A stretch of 64,000 nt of DNA, taken from contig NZ_JAQZSG010000010.1 in the NCBI RefSeq assembly GCF_028745515.1, positions 1 through 64,000 on the forward strand, written 5' to 3'. The DNA is from Paenibacillus thermotolerans (GTDB taxonomy: Bacteria; Bacillota; Bacilli; Paenibacillales; YIM-B00363). The first letter of the stretch is position 1. Every line of letters begins with the position of its first letter. Shown piece after piece: positions 61,455-64,000 of the stretch. The notes beneath the pieces are model-generated. The model made no database searches. It saw only the letters and a program-made list of their open reading frames with translations, and was not told where the DNA came from. Both the position numbers and the translations under genes were made by a program.

Positions 61455-62168
61455 TTAAGCGCCGGTTTCCTGGCTATGATGCTTTTGTGCGGCGGCGGCG
61501 TTGGCCGCTGCGCGGCGGCTGTTCACGAATCGGCCGAGCGCCAAAATCGCGGCGACGACGATAACGATAAAGCTCCAATATGCGGCAGGCGAATCGAAAA
61601 AGCTGTGAAGCAGATTTTCGTGCGTAATCATTTTGGCCGCAGTATAGGCGAGAATGCCGGAACCGAGGTAAATGACGTAGGGGAATTTGTTGATCAGCTT
61701 TATGAACAGCGTGCTGCCCCAAACGACAATCGGTACGGAGATAAGCAAGCCGATGATGACGAGCAGCGGGTCCCCGTGAGCGGCGCCGGCGACTGCGATG
61801 ACGTTATCGAGCCCCATCGCGGCGTCTGCGATAATAATCGTCTGGATCGCCGCCCACAAGCTGTCCTTCGCTTTAATATCGCCGTGTTCATCCTCTTGAA
61901 TCAGCAGTTTGTATGCGATCCAGCAAAGGAGCAATCCGCCGACCAATTGAAGCCCGGGCACCTTTAACAATTCAACGACGATAATCGTTGCGACGATGCG
62001 AATGGCGACGGCGCCGAACATCCCCCAAAAAATCGCCTTCTTTTGTTGCGACGGAGACAGCTTTCTTGCGGCCATGCCGATCACAATGGCATTATCCCCC
62101 GCAAGCACCAAATCAATAAAGATGATGCTGATCAAGGCTCCCCAAAATTCCGGTGTAAACAACTCCAT
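61455..62168 (-). CDS. TerC family membrane protein, probable Mn(II) exporter
   Basis: A 237-residue membrane protein with about seven hydrophobic segments. The family metal-site motifs are DLVLAGDNAIVIGMA (near residue 20) and DAAMGLDNVIAVAGAA (near residue 115), with acidic residues in the membrane. TerC proteins of the YceF/YkoY/YjbE group export Mn(II), some to the exoenzyme-loading side. Under control of the yybP-ykoY riboswitch directly upstream, which strongly supports manganese. ATG at 62166-62168 with AGGGGGAAACGG. A C-terminal Ala/Arg-rich tail (SRRAAANAAAAQKHH) is distinctive. Confidence 0.92.
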   Translation of the reverse strand: MELFTPEFWGALISIIFIDLVLAGDNAIVIGMAARKLSPSQQKKAIFWGMFGAVAIRIVATIIVVELLKVPGLQLVGGLLLCWIAYKLLIQEDEHGDIKAKDSLWAAIQTIIIADAAMGLDNVIAVAGAAHGDPLLVIIGLLISVPIVVWGSTLFIKLINKFPYVIYLGSGILAYTAAKMITHENLLHSFFDSPAAYWSFIVIVVAAILALGRFVNSRRAAANAAAAQKHHSQETGA

Positions 62169-62200
62169 ACCGTTTCCCCCTGAATAGTTTGTCTTCTAAG

Positions 62201-62256
62201 AAAAAAAGAAAAGACCTCTGCCGATGGGTAATCCGAACCCATTCGACAAAGGTCTT
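62201..62256 (-). terminator. Riboswitch-controlled terminator ahead of TerC
   Basis: On the minus strand AAGACCTTTGTCG pairs with GGCAGAGGTCTT around ATGGGT/ACCCAT, followed by a T-run (the A-rich bases 62201-62210 on the plus strand). It shares the AAGACCTTTG arm with the aptamer's P1 side, the expected switch. Confidence 0.85.
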
Positions 62257-62344
62257 GCTAACAACGTAATCCGTTGCCAACAAAGCCGAGGATTGCTTCT
62301 CGAATCCTGTATTGACGACTTTGTTGTACAGCTACTCCCCTTTT
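62247..62344 (-). promoter_or_regulatory. yybP-ykoY manganese riboswitch
   Basis: Read on the minus strand, the RNA starts AAAAGGGGAGTAGCTG, then GTCAATACAGGA, a CTCGGCTTTGTTGGCAACG block and TTGTTAGCAAGACCTTTG. The GGGGAGTAGC start, GGCTTTGTTGGCAACG and AGCAAGACCTTT blocks are the conserved core of yybP-ykoY. These aptamers sense Mn2+ and turn on exporter genes, here the TerC gene 80 bases downstream. Confidence 0.92.
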
Positions 62345-62356
62345 ACCAATGAAATC

Positions 62357-62386
62357 ATTATAAACTACCCGCAAATTATTCGTCAA
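62357..62386 (-). promoter_or_regulatory. Promoter for riboswitch-TerC
   Basis: On the minus strand: TTGACG (62386-62381), 18 bases, TATAAT (62362-62357). Transcription would begin around 62350, just before the aptamer. Confidence 0.8.
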
Positions 62387-62481
62387 GAACGGATCAATTC
62401 ATATGCAGAAAGCTTGTCACATAGAATGAAAGGAGCGAATCTGCAGCTAGAGAGAAAGCGGTTTGATAGGGGGAAACGAGA

Positions 62482-63144
62482 GTGGTAAGCCTGATCCTGA
62501 TCGTAAAAATCGTTATGATCAATATCGTGCTCAGCGGGGACAACGCGGTCGTGATTGCGATGGCAAGCAAAAATTTACCCGAGCGGCAGCGCATTCTGGC
62601 GGTTTGGTGGGGAGCGTTCGGGGCTGTGTTTTTAAGAATCGTTTTGACGGCGGCGGCGGTTTACTTATTGACGATTCCATATATACAACTGGCGGGAAGC
62701 CTGCTCTTGCTTTATATTGCGGTGAAGCTGCTGGCGGACGACGAAAGCCACAACCGCGTCAAAAGCGGGGCGACGCTGGCGGGCGCCATATGGACGGTCA
62801 TCGTTGCGGATTTCGTCATGAGCTTGGACAACGTGTTGGCGATTGCGGCGATCGCGAAAGGGGACATTATGCTGCTGGCGATCGGCATTCTCATTTCGAT
62901 TCCGCTGATCGTTTGGGGCAGTACCTTTGTAATGAAGCTGCTGCATCAGTATCCTGTGCTCGTATACATCGGTGCTGCCATTCTAGGGTATACCGCCGGC
63001 GAAATGCTTGCCGCCGATCAGCATATGGCTCGGCTGCTTCAGCCGCTTCCGTCATTCATCCATATGTTAATCCCCATCATAGGAGCGGTGTTTGTCGTCA
63101 TAGCAGGGCTTGTCAAAAAGGGTTTCCGCATACGAGTGATTTGA
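62482..63144 (+). CDS. TerC family membrane protein, second copy
   Basis: A 220-residue membrane protein with about seven hydrophobic segments, paralogous to the divergent TerC protein. Motifs: NIVLSGDNAVVIAMA and DFVMSLDNVLAIAAIA, each a homologue of the first copy's metal motifs; the first here has Ser for Ala before GDN. GTG at 62482 with AGGGGGAAACGAGA upstream. It begins 137 bases from the riboswitch 5' end and has no riboswitch of its own, so it may respond differently. Likely metal ion transport; substrate not proven. Confidence 0.88.
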   Translation: MVSLILIVKIVMINIVLSGDNAVVIAMASKNLPERQRILAVWWGAFGAVFLRIVLTAAAVYLLTIPYIQLAGSLLLLYIAVKLLADDESHNRVKSGATLAGAIWTVIVADFVMSLDNVLAIAAIAKGDIMLLAIGILISIPLIVWGSTFVMKLLHQYPVLVYIGAAILGYTAGEMLAADQHMARLLQPLPSFIHMLIPIIGAVFVVIAGLVKKGFRIRVI

Positions 63145-63232
63145 TGTGGTATTTTCCCGGCGTTTCCGCTACACTGGTAATGTTCACCTGTGTCGAACGA
63201 AGCGGAAACTTGTAGAACGGGAGTGGATCAAG

Positions 63233-63709
63233 GTGTCAAATCGAACGCTGCCTCTCGGGATCGGTATTATTGTCGCGGGAGTTATCATTTTGCTCGGCAA
63301 ACTGGGCGTGTTTCAAGCGATCGGCACGCTGTTCTGGCCGCTGATTCTGCTGGCCGCCGGCGCCGCCTTGCATTGGGGCTATGTAAACCGGCATTTACCC
63401 CCGGTTGTTTTGTTACCGGGTGCCATACTGATCGGACTTTCACTTGTCTTCTTATTTTGCGCGTGGTTCGGCTGGGGCTGGATGAAGATGCTGTGGCCGA
63501 TCATTCCGCTGTCGGTTGCCGCCGGGCTTTACGAGCTCTCTGCGGCGGAGAGAAACACCGCTTTGCGGACCGTCGCTTTCGGAGTCGGCGCGGTTTCCGC
63601 CGTTTTGCTCGTGATCACGCTCTTGACCCGCATGAACGTGTATCTGATCGCTTTGATCCTCATTATCGTCGGCGTCGTCATTGTGGCAAGAAGGCCGAGG
63701 ACGCGTTAA
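63233..63709 (+). CDS. Small membrane protein (LiaI/LiaF-like TM region)
   Basis: 158 residues with five to six hydrophobic segments in pairs (LGIGIIVAGVIILLGKLGVF, LFWPLILLAAGAAL, LLPGAILIGLSLVFLFCAW, LWPIIPLSVAAGLYEL and two more). The repeated L-W-P-L/I-I motif fits the LiaF-type transmembrane domain/DUF5668 family. GTG at 63233 with GGAGTGGATCAAG upstream. Ends before typA with no clear terminator except the leader hairpin. Function unknown. Confidence 0.75.
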   Translation: MSNRTLPLGIGIIVAGVIILLGKLGVFQAIGTLFWPLILLAAGAALHWGYVNRHLPPVVLLPGAILIGLSLVFLFCAWFGWGWMKMLWPIIPLSVAAGLYELSAAERNTALRTVAFGVGAVSAVLLVITLLTRMNVYLIALILIIVGVVIVARRPRTR

Positions 63710-63715
63710 ATAAAG

Positions 63716-63745
63716 TTGCTTTTTGTACCGAATTTGTTTTATAAT
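63716..63745 (+). promoter_or_regulatory. Candidate sigma-A promoter of typA
   Basis: TTGCTT (63716-63721), 18-base spacer, TATAAT (63740-63745). Confidence 0.65.
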
Positions 63746-63757
63746 ATTACGTATCGT

Positions 63758-63783
63758 AAGCGTCGGAATGTCCTCCGACGCTT
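63758..63783 (+). promoter_or_regulatory. Perfect hairpin in the typA leader
   Basis: AAGCGTCGGA (63758-63767) pairs with TCCGACGCTT (63774-63783) over ten bases, hexanucleotide loop, followed by TATTTG. It lies a few bases after the presumed start site, before the typA ribosome binding site. It may attenuate, or terminate the upstream gene. Confidence 0.65.
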
Positions 63784-63819
63784 TATTTGTGAATTTATAT
63801 AGAGTGGAGAAATGAATAC

Positions 63820-64000
63820 ATGCTATCAAGAGAAAACATTAGAAATATTGCCATTATCGCACACGTCGACCACGGGAAGACAACGCTCGTGGACAAGCTG
63901 CTGCAGCAAGGCGGATCGTTCCGCGAGAACGAGGCCGTTCAAGAAAGAGCGATGGACTCGGGCGATCTCGAGCGCGAGCGCGGCATCACCATCCTGGCGA
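63820..64000 (+). CDS. typA: Translational GTPase TypA/BipA (partial, runs off the end)
   Basis: TypA (BipA) is a ribosome-binding GTPase used under stress and low temperature. Only the first 60 codons are in the window. The protein starts [29 protein letters not shown], with G1 AHVDHGKT, and has [16 protein letters not shown] in the G2 region, distinguishing it from LepA (which has [14 protein letters not shown]). ATG at 63820 with GTGGAGAAATG upstream; an ATG at 63812 is in another frame. Confidence 0.95.
   Translation, partial: MLSRENIRNIAIIAHVDHGKTTLVDKLLQQGGSFRENEAVQERAMDSGDLERERGITILA

Overview
The window is chromosomal DNA from an endospore-forming, low-to-mid GC member of the Firmicutes. 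It is most likely a Paenibacillaceae species (Paenibacillus or Cohnella type). The inference rests on the gene order, which follows the Bacillus subtilis spoIIP-lepA-hrcA-dnaK and rpsU-yqeY-phoH-era-recO-dnaG-sigA blocks closely, on sporulation genes (spoIIP, yqfC, yqfD), on strong AGGAGG-type ribosome binding sites, and on Firmicute RNA elements: a CIRCE operator, a T-box, a yybP-ykoY riboswitch and a B-type RNase P RNA. Nearly all genes lie on the + strand; only three point the other way.

Layout. 1-617 is a non-coding stretch with a 52-bp tandem repeat array. 618-5275 holds spoIIP, a yqxA-position gene, lepA and hemW. 5406-10913 holds a small acetyltransferase and the HrcA/CIRCE heat-shock operon hrcA-grpE-dnaK-dnaJ. 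11106-12298 holds four small unknown genes, two of them tandem paralogues. 12475-14208 is a secreted protein with a copper-amine-oxidase N-terminal domain. 14329-19488 holds prmA, an M50 protease, rsmE, mtaB, a NUDIX hydrolase and deoC; yqeW (Na/Pi symporter family) converges on deoC. 20661-22034 is an RlmI-type methyltransferase, followed by an 890-bp gap with a second repeat array. 22926-35120 is the recombination cluster addB-addA-sbcD-sbcC. 35203-36890 holds a small Sm-like/GYP-rich protein, a HIT protein, rpsU and yqeY. 37385-40324 is nfeD-floA and a membrane gene behind a site that matches the sigma-W ECF consensus. 40474-48532 is yqfC-yqfD-phoH-pgpH-ybeY-dgkA-cdd-era-yqzL-recO. 48533-50262 is a T-box and single-chain glycyl-tRNA synthetase. 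50321-56614 holds yqxD, dnaG, rpoD, a membrane protein, trmK and a Nif3 protein. rnpB follows, facing an S8 protease. 59273-63709 holds YpuI, a DUF1540 protein, membrane proteins, a lytic transglycosylase and two divergent TerC proteins around a manganese riboswitch. The window ends inside typA.

Functionally this is mostly a housekeeping region: translation factors and rRNA/tRNA modification (lepA, prmA, rsmE, mtaB, rlmI-like, ybeY, era, trmK, glyS, typA), protein folding, double-strand-break repair, replication and transcription initiation (dnaG, rpoD), and envelope or membrane homeostasis (nfeD/floA, dgkA, TerC). I found no phage, insertion sequence, CRISPR array, toxin-antitoxin or clear defence system. 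The least explained parts are the intergenic repeat families (1-500, 22101-22350, 37112-37168, 60541-60588), the small-gene cluster after dnaJ, the Sm-like/GYP-rich protein and the hairpin that sequesters a ribosome binding site before the DUF1540 gene. All functional calls come from reading motifs and gene order; no database search was possible.
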